In this document: positions 7,323 through 14,313 of the stretch, one piece after another
Numbering within the stretch: position 1 is the stretch's first letter
Layout: every line of letters begins with the position of its first letter
Source of the DNA: Sphingobium sp.
GTDB lineage: Bacteria; Pseudomonadota; Alphaproteobacteria; Sphingomonadales; Sphingomonadaceae
Assembly (NCBI RefSeq): GCF_003248505.1
Contig: NZ_QFOA01000050.1
Coordinates: 1 to 24,682, forward strand
DNA: 24,682 nucleotides
Direction: 5' to 3'
The notes under the pieces: generated by a model
Databases searched by the model: none
What the model was told of the DNA's origin: nothing
What the model saw: the letters and a program-made list of their open reading frames with translations, nothing else
Position numbers and translations under genes: made by a program

Positions 7323-7682
7323 CTATTTCTGGCAGGGCCATTTCTCGTTGAGCGCGACGCTGACCAGCACCGAGGCCGGCCCCTTGCGCTGGTCGGGCCA
7401 GCGTTCGAGATAGGCGACGGCGGTGCGGCGCGCCTGATCGGCGGTCATGCGGTCGGGCCAGCATACCGGGCGGGCGCGACCGATGAACATGTCCTTGCGG
7501 ATGCCGTCCACCACCCCGACGATATAGGCGGTGCAGGCGAGGTCGTAGCCCGGTGCCTTGTTGCGGCATTTGGCGAGCAGGGTCGTGCCGGTTTCGAACA
7601 TGAAGGCCTGCGCGCGGGCGGGCGCGGGCGTCAGGGACGGGAGAGCGGCGGCGGCCAGCGCTGCGGCGACCAGGAGGCGCAT
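7323..7682 (-). CDS. Exported Rap1a/Tai-like small protein
   Basis: A 119-residue protein with a clear signal peptide (MRLLVAAALAAAALPSLTPAPARA, cleavage near 24). The mature part matches the Rap1a/Tai immunity-protein pattern (PF18602): CRN...CTAYIVGVVDGI, VCWPDRMTADQARRTAVAYLERWPDQ, and a terminal NEKWPC. Four Cys in the mature part probably form two disulfides. The ATG at 7682 follows AAAGGA with a 9-base spacer and places the signal peptide at the N-terminus; the frame is open further upstream but without support. Family founders neutralise type VI amidase effectors in the periplasm, but many members are orphan periplasmic proteins. No effector or secretion gene is nearby, so an immunity role is not supported here. 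Confidence 0.75.
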   Translation of the reverse strand: MRLLVAAALAAAALPSLTPAPARAQAFMFETGTTLLAKCRNKAPGYDLACTAYIVGVVDGIRKDMFIGRARPVCWPDRMTADQARRTAVAYLERWPDQRKGPASVLVSVALNEKWPCQK

Positions 7683-7873
7683 GACGAAGGGTCCTTTCAC
7701 CCGAACAGGTGAGGGGCAGGTAATGCCCGGTTCCTGAACCCCGACTGTCCGACGACCGGTCCCCGCGCCGCATGTGTCCAAAAGGACGCAGTCGCGTCAT
7801 TTTTATGAAAGCGAATTGCATCGGGACCGGCGGCGCGCCAGAGCAGGGCCACGACGTTGACAGGAGACAGGAC

Positions 7874-8311
7874 ATGGCCAAACCCGAATCCTGGCGATTG
7901 CGCCCCGAAGCCTATCGCTTCGTCACCAGCATCGACACGCGGTTTCAGGACCTCGACACGATGGGCCATATCAACAATGTCGCAATATCCGGCATGTTCG
8001 AAACGGCGCGCATCCGGTTCCATCACCATCTGGGCCGCCATCCGCAGGAACAGGGCGTGCGTTGGCTGGTCGCCAACGTGACGCTGAATTTCATCGAGGA
8101 ATCGCATTTCCCCTATCCGTTCGAAATCCATTGCGCCATCGGCCATATCGGTCGGACGAGCTGGACGATCAGTTCGGCGGGCTTCCAGAAGGGCGTGTGC
8201 GTCGCGACCGCGGACACGACCGTGGTGACGCATGGGGCGGAAGGGCGACGCACGATCGACGAAACGCTGCGCGAAGCGATGGAGCTGAATTTCCTGCGCC
8301 AGCCCGAATAG
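7874..8311 (+). CDS. Hotdog-fold acyl-CoA thioesterase
   Basis: A 145-residue protein of the 4HBT/hotdog superfamily, which hydrolyses acyl-CoA or acyl-ACP thioesters in the cytoplasm. The diagnostic motif RFQDLDTMGHINNVAISGMFETAR (23-46; Asp26, His32 and the Glu of the helix) is the 4HBT active-site helix entry, and VTLNFIEESHFPYPFEIHC is the following strand. The start at 7874 is fixed by AGGAGACAGGAC immediately before the ATG. The gene is divergent from the Rap1a-like gene (191-base gap, no clear promoter found) and ends 3 bases before the convergent DUF983 gene. Chain-length preference cannot be told. Confidence 0.85.
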   Translation: MAKPESWRLRPEAYRFVTSIDTRFQDLDTMGHINNVAISGMFETARIRFHHHLGRHPQEQGVRWLVANVTLNFIEESHFPYPFEIHCAIGHIGRTSWTISSAGFQKGVCVATADTTVVTHGAEGRRTIDETLREAMELNFLRQPE

Positions 8312-8314
8312 GGA

Positions 8315-8689
8315 TCAGGCGAAACCGGCCATCCGGCGGCTCCACTGGAGCGCGACGACCGCGCCCTTGACCGGCTGGATCATCGCTGTGGCCAGAATGA
8401 CGGCCAGCGTCGGCCAGATCGCCGCCTGCCAGCCCAGCGGAATGGCGAACGCGGCATTCACCTCGATCATCAGCGGCACGAGGATGTGGCCGAGAGCCAG
8501 GATGACGATATAGGCGGGGAAATCGTCCGCCTGATGCAGGTCCAGCCGCTCGCCGCAATGCGGGCAGGCGGGCGCGACCTTGAGGAAGCGGGCGAACATC
8601 CGTCCTTCGCCGCACGCCGGGCAACGGCCCCGCAGCCCCTGCACAACGGCAGGCCAGAGCGGGCGGTCGACAGGGGCGGGATCGGTCAT
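8315..8689 (-). CDS. DUF983 zinc-ribbon membrane protein
   Basis: A 124-residue DUF983 protein: an N-terminal zinc ribbon with two Cys-x2-Cys pairs (CPAC at 23-26 and CPHC at 42-45) followed by two hydrophobic helices (about 57-77 and 87-105). DUF983 proteins are common in alphaproteobacteria; some occur near cytochrome oxidase genes, but the role is unknown, and no oxidase gene is present here. The ATG at 8689 was chosen because the family starts shortly before the first Cys pair; the frame stays open upstream through a strong hairpin. Convergent with the thioesterase, divergent from pabB. Confidence 0.85.
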   Translation of the reverse strand: MTDPAPVDRPLWPAVVQGLRGRCPACGEGRMFARFLKVAPACPHCGERLDLHQADDFPAYIVILALGHILVPLMIEVNAAFAIPLGWQAAIWPTLAVILATAMIQPVKGAVVALQWSRRMAGFA

Positions 8690-8702
8690 GGATGCCGGGG
8701 TA

Positions 8703-8752
8703 AAAGGCCGCCCGCCGCCGCGCAACCGGCAATTGCGCGGCGGCGGGCCTTT
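8703..8752. repeat. Large GC-rich hairpin in the DUF983/pabB divergent gap
   Basis: A 15-bp perfect stem (8711-8725 with 8733-8747) around a 7-base loop is extended by a 5-bp AAAGG/CCTTT stem (8703-8707 with 8748-8752) after a 3-base bulge. It fills half of the 94-base gap between two divergent starts (8689 minus, 8784 plus), where a terminator would not be expected. It would lie 13 bases upstream of the DUF983 ATG and about 30 bases upstream of pabB. Part of a promoter, a 5'-leader structure or a dispersed palindromic repeat are all possible. Confidence 0.7.
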
Positions 8753-8783
8753 CCCGCGCCCCAAAGCCTGTTAAGAAGCGGCC

Positions 8784-9977
8784 ATGCGCCTGCCCGGACC
8801 GTCCGAAGCCTTTTGCCTGTTCGACGATGCGCGTGCGCCTACCGTTGATCGATCCCCCGCCCATGCGCGGCTCTATCGCGATCCGGTCGGCATCGTGGCG
8901 GCTTTCGACATGGCGCAGGTGCAGCCCGCGCTCGACCGGCTGGCCGAAGCCCGCGACGCGGGACTGCATGTCGCGGGGTTCCTGTCCTACGAGGCGGGGC
9001 TGGCACTGGAGGATCGACTGGCGCCCATTGCGCGGCGGCGGGACGCGGGCGGTGCGCCGCTGCTGTGGTTCGGCCTGTTCGAAGGGGTGCGGCTGATCGC
9101 GCCCGACACGCTGCCCGCGCTGCTGCCCGACCCGGCGCGCGCGACCGTGGGCGCGCCCCGACCGCTGATCGGGCAAGCGGAGCATGAGGCCGCATTCGCG
9201 CAGGTGCAGGACTATATCCGCGCGGGCGACATCTATCAGGTCAACCTCACCTTTCCGTGCGAGGTGCCTTTGTCGGGCGATCCGCTGGCGCTCTATGCCG
9301 CGATCCGGCCGCGCGCGGCGGCGGGCTATGGCGGGGTGATCCGCACCGGTGGGCACAATCTGCTGTCCTTTTCGCCCGAACTGTTCTTCACGCAGGTGCG
9401 CGGGCTGCTGACGGCGCGACCGATGAAGGGCACGGCGACGCGCGGGGGCGGCGCGGAGGCGGACGCGGAGGCGGACGCGGCGGCGGCGGGCGCGCTGGCG
9501 CAGGACCCCAAGCAGCGGGCGGAAAATCTGATGATCGTCGACCTGCTGCGCAACGACCTGTCGCGCGTGTCGATGGCGGGCAGCGTTATTGTGCCCGAAC
9601 TGTTCCACGTCGAAACCTATCCTACGGTGCACCAGATGGTGTCGACCGTGCGCGCGCGCATCCTGCCCGGACTGTCGCCCGTCGATGTGCTGCGCGTCCT
9701 TTTCCCCTGCGGGTCGATCACCGGCGCGCCCAAGGTCCGGGCGATGGAGATCGTCGATGCGGTCGAACCCTTTGCGCGCGGCCCCTATACCGGGGCGATG
9801 GGCTGGATCGACCCGGAGGGCGATGCCGCCTTCAATGTTGCCATTCGCACCATTTGCGTCGAAGAAGGAGCAGGGACGGGTCGTCTGGGCCTGGGGTCCG
9901 GCATCGTGGCGGATTCCGATGGCGCAGCCGAATGGGCGGAGTGTCTGGCGAAGGCGCGCTTCCTGTCCGCGATGTGA
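8784..9977 (+). CDS. pabB: Aminodeoxychorismate synthase component I
   Basis: This 397-residue chorismate-binding enzyme aminates chorismate to 4-amino-4-deoxychorismate for folate synthesis, normally with ammonia from a PabA glutaminase (not in this window). The C-terminal chorismate-binding domain is complete: DIYQVNLTFP, LLSFSPELFF, PMKGTATRG (Lys215 is the covalent-intermediate Lys that marks PabB against anthranilate synthase), RAENLMIVDLLRNDLSRV, YPTVHQMVSTV, CGSITGAPK (309-317) and GPYTGAMGW. The N-terminal part is short, as in other stand-alone alphaproteobacterial PabB. A 12-bp tandem duplication (9456-9479) gives the repeat EADAEADA in the loop after PMKGT. The ATG is preceded by AAGAAG. 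The class IV aminotransferase follows 27 bases later in the same direction. Confidence 0.93.
   Translation: MRLPGPSEAFCLFDDARAPTVDRSPAHARLYRDPVGIVAAFDMAQVQPALDRLAEARDAGLHVAGFLSYEAGLALEDRLAPIARRRDAGGAPLLWFGLFEGVRLIAPDTLPALLPDPARATVGAPRPLIGQAEHEAAFAQVQDYIRAGDIYQVNLTFPCEVPLSGDPLALYAAIRPRAAAGYGGVIRTGGHNLLSFSPELFFTQVRGLLTARPMKGTATRGGGAEADAEADAAAAGALAQDPKQRAENLMIVDLLRNDLSRVSMAGSVIVPELFHVETYPTVHQMVSTVRARILPGLSPVDVLRVLFPCGSITGAPKVRAMEIVDAVEPFARGPYTGAMGWIDPEGDAAFNVAIRTICVEEGAGTGRLGLGSGIVADSDGAAEWAECLAKARFLSAM
9456..9479 (+). repeat. 12-bp tandem duplication inside pabB
   Basis: The 12-mer GAGGCGGACGCG occurs twice head to tail, encoding EADA twice (residues 225-232) and followed by an alanine run. 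It is in frame and falls in a variable loop, so the enzyme should tolerate it. Confidence 0.85.
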
Positions 9978-10004
9978 CGGGTGTGCGAATGCATAAGGGT
10001 TGCC

Positions 10005-10628
10005 ATGGCGTTGGCTGACGGACGGTTCGACCTTTTGGAAACGATGGCGTTCGATCCGATGGACGGGGTCAGGTTGCTGGAGCTGCATCTGGCGCGGCTC
10101 AAGGCCAGCGCCGACGCGCTGGGCTTCGCGTTCGACCGCCACGATGTGCGCAACGAGCTTCAGGCCGCGACCTTTCGCCTGCGCGAGCGGAGCCGGGTGC
10201 GGCTGCTGGTGTCGCGACGCGGATCGGTGGCGATCGAGGTGCGCGAGCATCGCACCTGGCCCCAGGCGATCCTGCCGGTCGCCGTGGTCCCGCGCCAGGC
10301 GCCTGCGCACGACCTGCGGCTGCGGCACAAGACGACCGACCGGACCATCTATCGCGACGCATTGAAACGCGGCGGGACGTACGAGGTGCTGTTGAAGGAC
10401 GAGCAGGGATACCTGACCGAGGGCTGTTTTTCGACGTTGTTCGTCGAGCGCGGGGACAAGCTGGTGACGCCGCCTTTGTCGCGCGGGGCGCTGCCCGGCA
10501 TCCTGCGGCAGAGCCTGCTCGACATCGGCGAGGCGGTGGAGGGCGATCTGCGCGTTGCCGATCTGGAGAAGGGCTTTTTCCTCGGCAATGCCGCGCGCGG
10601 CATGGTGGCGGCGACGCTGGCGCGATAG
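10005..10628 (+). CDS. pabC: Class IV aminotransferase, probable 4-amino-4-deoxychorismate lyase
   Basis: A 207-residue fold-type IV PLP enzyme. LRLRHKTTDRTIYRDAL contains the Schiff-base Lys109 in the K-x-x-x-R...Y context of the family, YLTEGCFSTLFV gives the Glu139 contact to the PLP ring nitrogen, and SRGALPGILRQ binds the phosphate. Adjacent pabB points to 4-amino-4-deoxychorismate lyase, which releases pyruvate to give p-aminobenzoate. In many bacteria these two functions are fused; here they are separate genes 27 bases apart. ATG at 10005 with AAGGG five bases upstream was preferred to the GTG at 9981, which would add eight unrelated residues. Branched-chain or D-amino-acid aminotransferases share the fold, so the specific role rests on context. 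Confidence 0.85.
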   Translation: MALADGRFDLLETMAFDPMDGVRLLELHLARLKASADALGFAFDRHDVRNELQAATFRLRERSRVRLLVSRRGSVAIEVREHRTWPQAILPVAVVPRQAPAHDLRLRHKTTDRTIYRDALKRGGTYEVLLKDEQGYLTEGCFSTLFVERGDKLVTPPLSRGALPGILRQSLLDIGEAVEGDLRVADLEKGFFLGNAARGMVAATLAR

Positions 10629-10631
10629 CCC

Positions 10632-10652
10632 GGCTTTTCCCAAAGGAAAGCC
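10632..10652 (+). terminator. Weak hairpin after pabC
   Basis: GGCTTT(T)CC-CAAA-GGAAAGCC forms an 8-bp stem with one bulged T just after the pabC stop. There is no U-tract. The rest of the gap to 10756 contains a second long-loop inverted repeat (GCCCCTT at 10675 with AAGGGGC at 10697) and presumably the promoter of the next gene. Confidence 0.35.
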
Positions 10653-10755
10653 ATTGCGCGCCATCTGGCCGGTTGCCCCTTTGGGCGTTGCGCACTAAGG
10701 GGCGACGCGTCCGCTTAAATTGCGGAATTGGTGATCTTACAGAAAGAACGTTGCC

Positions 10756-11958
10756 ATGAGCCAGACTTCCGCAGCCCTGGGCCGTATCCAGCCGTCCGCC
10801 ACGCTCGCCATGAGCGCACGCGTGAATGCGCTCAAAGCCGAGGGCGTGGACGTTATTGGACTGTCGGCGGGCGAGCCCGATTTCGACACGCCCGATTTCG
10901 TCAAGGAAGCGGGCATCGCCGCGATCCGCAACAACCTGACCCGCTACACCGATGTGGACGGCACGGCGGACGTCAAGGAAGCGGTCGCCTTCAAGTTCAA
11001 GCGCGACAACGGCTTGGTCTACAAGCGCAGCCAGATCAGCGTCAATTCGGGCGGCAAGCACACGCTGTTCAACGCGCTGGTGGCAAGCGTGGACAAGGGG
11101 GACGAGGTCATCATCCCCGCGCCCTATTGGGTGAGCTATCCCGATATCGTGAATTTCGCGGGCGGGACGCCGGTCTTCATCGAGGGGCCTGCGAGCCAGG
11201 GCTACAAGATCACGCCCGCGCAGCTCGACGCGGCGATCACGCCACGTACCAAGTGGGTGATGCTGAATTCCCCGTCCAACCCGTCGGGCGCGGCCTATTC
11301 GGCGGATGAGCTCAAGGCTCTGGCCGACGTGCTGCTGCGCCACCCCCATGTGCTGGTGATGACCGACGACATGTACGAGCATGTCTGGTACGCGCCCACC
11401 CCCTTCGCCACCATCGCGCAGGTGTGCCCGGAGCTGTACGATCGCACGCTGACGGTCAACGGCTGTTCCAAGGCGTTTTCGATGACCGGCTGGCGGATCG
11501 GCTTTGCGGGCGGCCCGGAATGGATCATCAAGGCGATGGGCAAGCTGCAATCGCAGTCGACCAGCAACCCGTGTTCCATCAGCCAGGCCGCTGCCGTCGC
11601 GGCGCTGACCGGGCCGCAGGATTTCCTCGAAGAACGCAACGCCGTGTTCAAGAAGCGGCGCGACATGGTCGTCGCCATGCTGAACGACGCGCCGGGCCTC
11701 GATTGCCCGACGCCCGAAGGCGCCTTCTACGTCTATCCCGACGCGAGCGGCGTCATCGGCAAGACGACGCCCAAGGGCGCGACGATCGACAGCGACGAGG
11801 CGTTGATCGGCTATTTCCTCGACGAGGCGAAGGTGGCGGCGGTGCACGGCGCGGCGTTCGGCCTGTCGCCCGCCTTCCGCATCAGTTACGCGACATCGGA
11901 CGAAGTGCTGAAAAAGGCGTGCACGCGCATCCAGGAAGCCTGCGCCGCGCTCCGCTGA
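10756..11958 (+). CDS. aatA: Pyridoxal-phosphate aspartate aminotransferase family enzyme
   Basis: A 400-residue class I/II (subgroup I-gamma) aminotransferase. Landmarks are LSAGEPDFDTP (36-46), TRYTDVDG (63-70), VNSGGKHTLFNAL (phosphate-cup entry), APYWVSYPD, NSPSNPSGA (Asn175), TDDMYEHVWY (Asp204 and Tyr207 at PLP), NGCSKAFSMTGWRIGF (Schiff-base Lys239) and a C-terminal FRISYA with the substrate carboxylate Arg. It probably interconverts aspartate and oxaloacetate with 2-oxoglutarate/glutamate; in alphaproteobacteria related enzymes also accept prephenate, which would link it to aromatic synthesis. It is a single-gene unit: own upstream gap of 127 bases and a strong terminator behind it. 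The ribosome-binding sequence (AAAGAA) is weak, but the N-terminus matches the family. Confidence 0.92.
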   Translation: MSQTSAALGRIQPSATLAMSARVNALKAEGVDVIGLSAGEPDFDTPDFVKEAGIAAIRNNLTRYTDVDGTADVKEAVAFKFKRDNGLVYKRSQISVNSGGKHTLFNALVASVDKGDEVIIPAPYWVSYPDIVNFAGGTPVFIEGPASQGYKITPAQLDAAITPRTKWVMLNSPSNPSGAAYSADELKALADVLLRHPHVLVMTDDMYEHVWYAPTPFATIAQVCPELYDRTLTVNGCSKAFSMTGWRIGFAGGPEWIIKAMGKLQSQSTSNPCSISQAAAVAALTGPQDFLEERNAVFKKRRDMVVAMLNDAPGLDCPTPEGAFYVYPDASGVIGKTTPKGATIDSDEALIGYFLDEAKVAAVHGAAFGLSPAFRISYATSDEVLKKACTRIQEACAALR

Positions 11959-11983
11959 AACGGACGGGCTTCGGCCAGGGATG

Positions 11984-12038
11984 TGAAAAACGGAAACGGT
12001 GTTTTTCATGCCGCGCCGTCTTGCGATTGGCGCGGCAT
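11984..12038 (+). terminator. Tandem hairpin terminator after the aminotransferase
   Basis: Two adjoining hairpins: TGAAAAAC (11984-11991) pairs with GTTTTTCA (12001-12008), and ATGCCGCGCC (12008-12017) pairs perfectly over 10 bp with GGCGCGGCAT (12029-12038), followed by CCTTTATAT. The second has the form of an intrinsic terminator with a poor U-tract. The remaining 170 bases to 12210 hold no recognised gene; they contain the A/T-rich segment AACCTAATTAACC (12064-12076) that may belong to the next promoter. Confidence 0.65.
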
Positions 12039-12209
12039 CCTTTATATGCCCGTTGCGAAGAGAAACCTAATTAACCGTCGCATTCGTCCTCCTCTCATGG
12101 CCGCCCGTCGAAAGCGGATGCCGCCATGGCTGCCGTTCAGTCAGGGGCAAGGTCGACGACGATAGACGGACCCGGCATGACCGGTAGAAGGAAAAGAAAG
12201 GCGTTGCCC

Positions 12210-12377
12210 ATGAAGGCGTTCCTCAAATCCGACCTGTTCCTGCGCTTTCTGGGCGGGTTCGCCATCGGTGCGGTCGCCATGTTCGCGCTCCAGCCGAGCG
12301 AGCCGCCGATGTTCGGCACGAGTGCCGTCGCGGCGACGCATACCCCTGGCCAGACCGATGCGCAGGTCGCGCGCTAG
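12210..12377 (+). CDS. Small single-pass membrane protein upstream of msrA
   Basis: A 55-residue protein with one hydrophobic helix (about 10-27, FLRFLGGFAIGAVAMFAL), a short basic N-terminus and a polar tail. ATG at 12210 follows AGAAAGG with an 8-base spacer; an in-frame ATG at 12177 is possible but lacks a comparable site. The gene overlaps the following msrA start by 20 bases, so the two are probably translated together. Function unknown. The overlap and the codon usage argue that it is a real gene. Confidence 0.6.
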   Translation: MKAFLKSDLFLRFLGGFAIGAVAMFALQPSEPPMFGTSAVAATHTPGQTDAQVAR

Positions 12378-13035
12378 GCTGCTGATCCCCGCGCTGGCGG
12401 CGGCTCTTGTCGTCGCAGCGCCGGCCCGCGCCGAACGCGTGGTGCAGGCACCTGTGCCCCTTATCGACGCAGCGCCTACCCGTGCGCTGGAAACGGCTGT
12501 CTTCGCAGGCGGCTGCTACTGGGGGGTAGAGGGCGTATTTTCGCATGTGAAAGGCGTGCACCTCGTCCTGTCGGGCTTTGCCGGCGGGCCCAGGGGGCGA
12601 CGCGTCGATTATGAGACGGTCAGCGGCGGCGATACCGGCTTTGCCGAATCGGTGCGCGTGACCTACGATCCGAAGCTGGTCAGCTACGGCACGCTGATGC
12701 GCGTGTTCTTTTCCGTCATCGCCGATCCGACCGAGCTCAATTACCAGGGGCCGGACCATGGCACCCAGTATCGCAGCGCGCTGTTTCCGCTGAACGCCGA
12801 ACAGGACAAGGCAGCCCGCGCCTATCTGGCGCAACTGGGCAGGGCTGGGCTGTGGCGCGATCCGATCGTGACGCGTGTCGAGCGCTTCACCGGGTTTCAG
12901 GATGCAGCCGCCGACCATCAGAATTTCATGCGGAACAACCCGCGCCATCCCTATATTGTGCGATGGGATCAACCCAAGCTGACGGCGTTCAAGGCGATGT
13001 TCCCCAATCTCTACCGGGATCGTCCGTCCGCCTGA
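12358..13035 (+). CDS. msrA: Periplasmic peptide methionine (S)-sulfoxide reductase, single-cysteine type
   Basis: A 225-residue MsrA with an N-terminal signal peptide (basic MRRSRARLL, then IPALAAALVVAAPARA), so it repairs oxidised methionine in exported proteins. AVFAGGCYWGVEGVF (48-62) carries the catalytic Cys53 in the GC(F/Y)WG motif; TGFAESVRVTYDP holds the catalytic Glu and NYQGPDHGTQYRS the conserved substrate-side Asp/Tyr segment. Cys53 is the only cysteine in the whole protein: the usual resolving cysteines are absent, so the sulfenic acid must be reduced directly by an outside thiol. ATG at 12358 was chosen because it begins right before the signal peptide, inside the upstream small gene (20-base overlap). 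The frame is open further upstream, but with no hydrophobic leader. Confidence 0.9.
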   Translation: MRRSRARLLIPALAAALVVAAPARAERVVQAPVPLIDAAPTRALETAVFAGGCYWGVEGVFSHVKGVHLVLSGFAGGPRGRRVDYETVSGGDTGFAESVRVTYDPKLVSYGTLMRVFFSVIADPTELNYQGPDHGTQYRSALFPLNAEQDKAARAYLAQLGRAGLWRDPIVTRVERFTGFQDAAADHQNFMRNNPRHPYIVRWDQPKLTAFKAMFPNLYRDRPSA

Positions 13036-13051
13036 TTGACAGGAGCGAGAC

Positions 13052-14164
13052 ATGAGCGACACCAAAGGCCTGAAACTGCTGTCCACCCTGAACGACGACG
13101 GGCGTCTGACGGTGGAACTGGTGGAGGAAACGTTGCACGCTCCGCAGGGCGCGCAGGTGCTGGTGCGGATCGAAGCCGCGCCGATCAACCCGTCCGACCT
13201 CGGGCTGCTGTTCGGGCCTGCCGCCGTGGACGAGGCGGACTATGCCCCGCGCAGGATCGTCGCGCAGATGCCGGACGCCGCGATGAAGGCGATGGCGGCG
13301 CGGATCGGGCAGGCGATGGGCGTCGGCAACGAAGCGGCGGGCACAGTGATCGCTGCGGGTGACGACAAGGCGGCGCAGGCGCTGCTGGGCAAGCGGGTCG
13401 CGATGATCGGCGGGGACATGTATGCGCAGTTCCGCCTGATCGATGCGAGCGCCTGCATGGCGTTGCCCGACGATGTGACGGCGGAAGAAGGCGCGTCGGC
13501 CTTCGTCAATCCGATGACGGCGCTGGGCTTCGTCGAAACGGCGAGGGCGGGCGGACACACGGCAATCGTGCACACCGCCGCCGCGTCGAACCTGGGCCAG
13601 ATGCTGGTGAAGGTGACGCAGGCGGACGGTATCGGCCTCGTCAACATCGTGCGGAGCGAGGAGCAGGCGAACCTGCTGCGCGGGATCGGTGCGGAGCATG
13701 TGGTCAACAGCCGGGACGAGGATTTCGGCGCGCAGTTGGAGGCGGCCATTGCCGCCACCGGTGCGACCGTCGCCTTCGACGCTATCGGCGGCGGCACGCT
13801 GGTCAGCCAGATCCTGCACGCGATGGAAAAGGTCGCCAGCCGCGATGCGCCCTACAGCCGTTATGGATCGAACACCCCGAAAAACGCCTATATCTATGGC
13901 GCGCTCGATACCGGACCGACGATCCTGACGCGCAGCTTCGGCTTTCAGTGGGACGTTTCGGGATGGCTGCTGTTTCCGGCGCTGCAAAAGGCCGGGCCGC
14001 AGACCGTCGAGCGGATGCGCCAACGGGTGCGCGACAATTTGAAGACCTTGTTCGCGAGCCAGTACAAGGCGCGGCTGTCGCTGGAGGAGGCGCTGGGCCG
14101 CGAGGCGGTAACGGCTTATAATGCGCGGCGCACGGGTGAGAAATATCTGATCGTCCCCAACTGA
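13052..14164 (+). CDS. MDR-family zinc-independent oxidoreductase (quinone-reductase-like)
   Basis: A 370-residue medium-chain dehydrogenase/reductase. The GroES-like half contains VLVRIEAAPINPSDLGLLFG (36-55), the NPSD form typical of quinone-oxidoreductase and enoyl-reductase members rather than the Cys/His zinc ligands of true alcohol dehydrogenases. GNEAAGTV follows, and the cofactor half has HTAAASNLGQMLVKV (nucleotide-binding loop), IVRSEEQ and VAFDAIGGGTL. It probably uses NADPH to reduce a quinone, enal or related substrate; the substrate is unknown. Start ATG with AGGAG six bases upstream. It lies 16 bases after msrA in the same direction and may be co-transcribed with it, which would fit a redox-stress context, though that is only inference. 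Confidence 0.85.
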   Translation: MSDTKGLKLLSTLNDDGRLTVELVEETLHAPQGAQVLVRIEAAPINPSDLGLLFGPAAVDEADYAPRRIVAQMPDAAMKAMAARIGQAMGVGNEAAGTVIAAGDDKAAQALLGKRVAMIGGDMYAQFRLIDASACMALPDDVTAEEGASAFVNPMTALGFVETARAGGHTAIVHTAAASNLGQMLVKVTQADGIGLVNIVRSEEQANLLRGIGAEHVVNSRDEDFGAQLEAAIAATGATVAFDAIGGGTLVSQILHAMEKVASRDAPYSRYGSNTPKNAYIYGALDTGPTILTRSFGFQWDVSGWLLFPALQKAGPQTVERMRQRVRDNLKTLFASQYKARLSLEEALGREAVTAYNARRTGEKYLIVPN

Positions 14165-14173
14165 TGCGCCCGA

Positions 14174-14201
14174 TTGCCGGGACGCGCGATGCCCGTTAGC
14201 T
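14174..14201 (+). promoter_or_regulatory. Possible sigma-70 promoter for the SDR gene
   Basis: TTGCCG (14174-14179) and TTAGCT (14196-14201) are separated by 16 bases, a fair match to the alphaproteobacterial housekeeping pattern. Transcription from here would give a leader of roughly 105 bases before the SDR gene. Confidence 0.3.
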
Positions 14202-14229
14202 TGGGTGCGAAACATAGGAGTCTTTCGAC

Positions 14230-14250
14230 ATGATCCAGCGTCACCGCTGA
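14230..14250 (+). CDS. Possible six-codon leader ORF (MIQRHR)
   Basis: ATG at 14230 is preceded by TAGGAG with a 9-base spacer, better placed than the site of the SDR gene itself, and opens a frame of only six sense codons (Met-Ile-Gln-Arg-His-Arg) ending in TGA. It lies in the leader 64 bases before the SDR start. It may be a regulatory leader peptide or chance; no evidence of conservation is available here. Confidence 0.3.
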   Translation: MIQRHR

Positions 14251-14313
14251 GCGCGGGCAGGCTCGCTGGCGGCGTCACTGTCGCCAATGGCTGGATTGTC
14301 ATGCGAGGACTTC

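Noticed and set aside
7857..7862. TTGACA resembling a -35 element before the thioesterase
   Set aside because: It lies only 12 bases from the ATG and is part of TTGACAGGAG, i.e. the ribosome-binding region. The same string precedes the MDR gene at 13036, where it is equally too close to the start.
8169..12009. Long minus-strand open frames opposite pabB, pabC and the aminotransferase
   Set aside because: Same antisense-shadow composition; the plus-strand frames carry complete, recognised catalytic motifs.
12071..12078. TTAACCGT, close to a CtrA half-site
   Set aside because: No second TTAA stands at the required 7-base spacing, so a full CtrA site is not present; one half-site can occur by chance.
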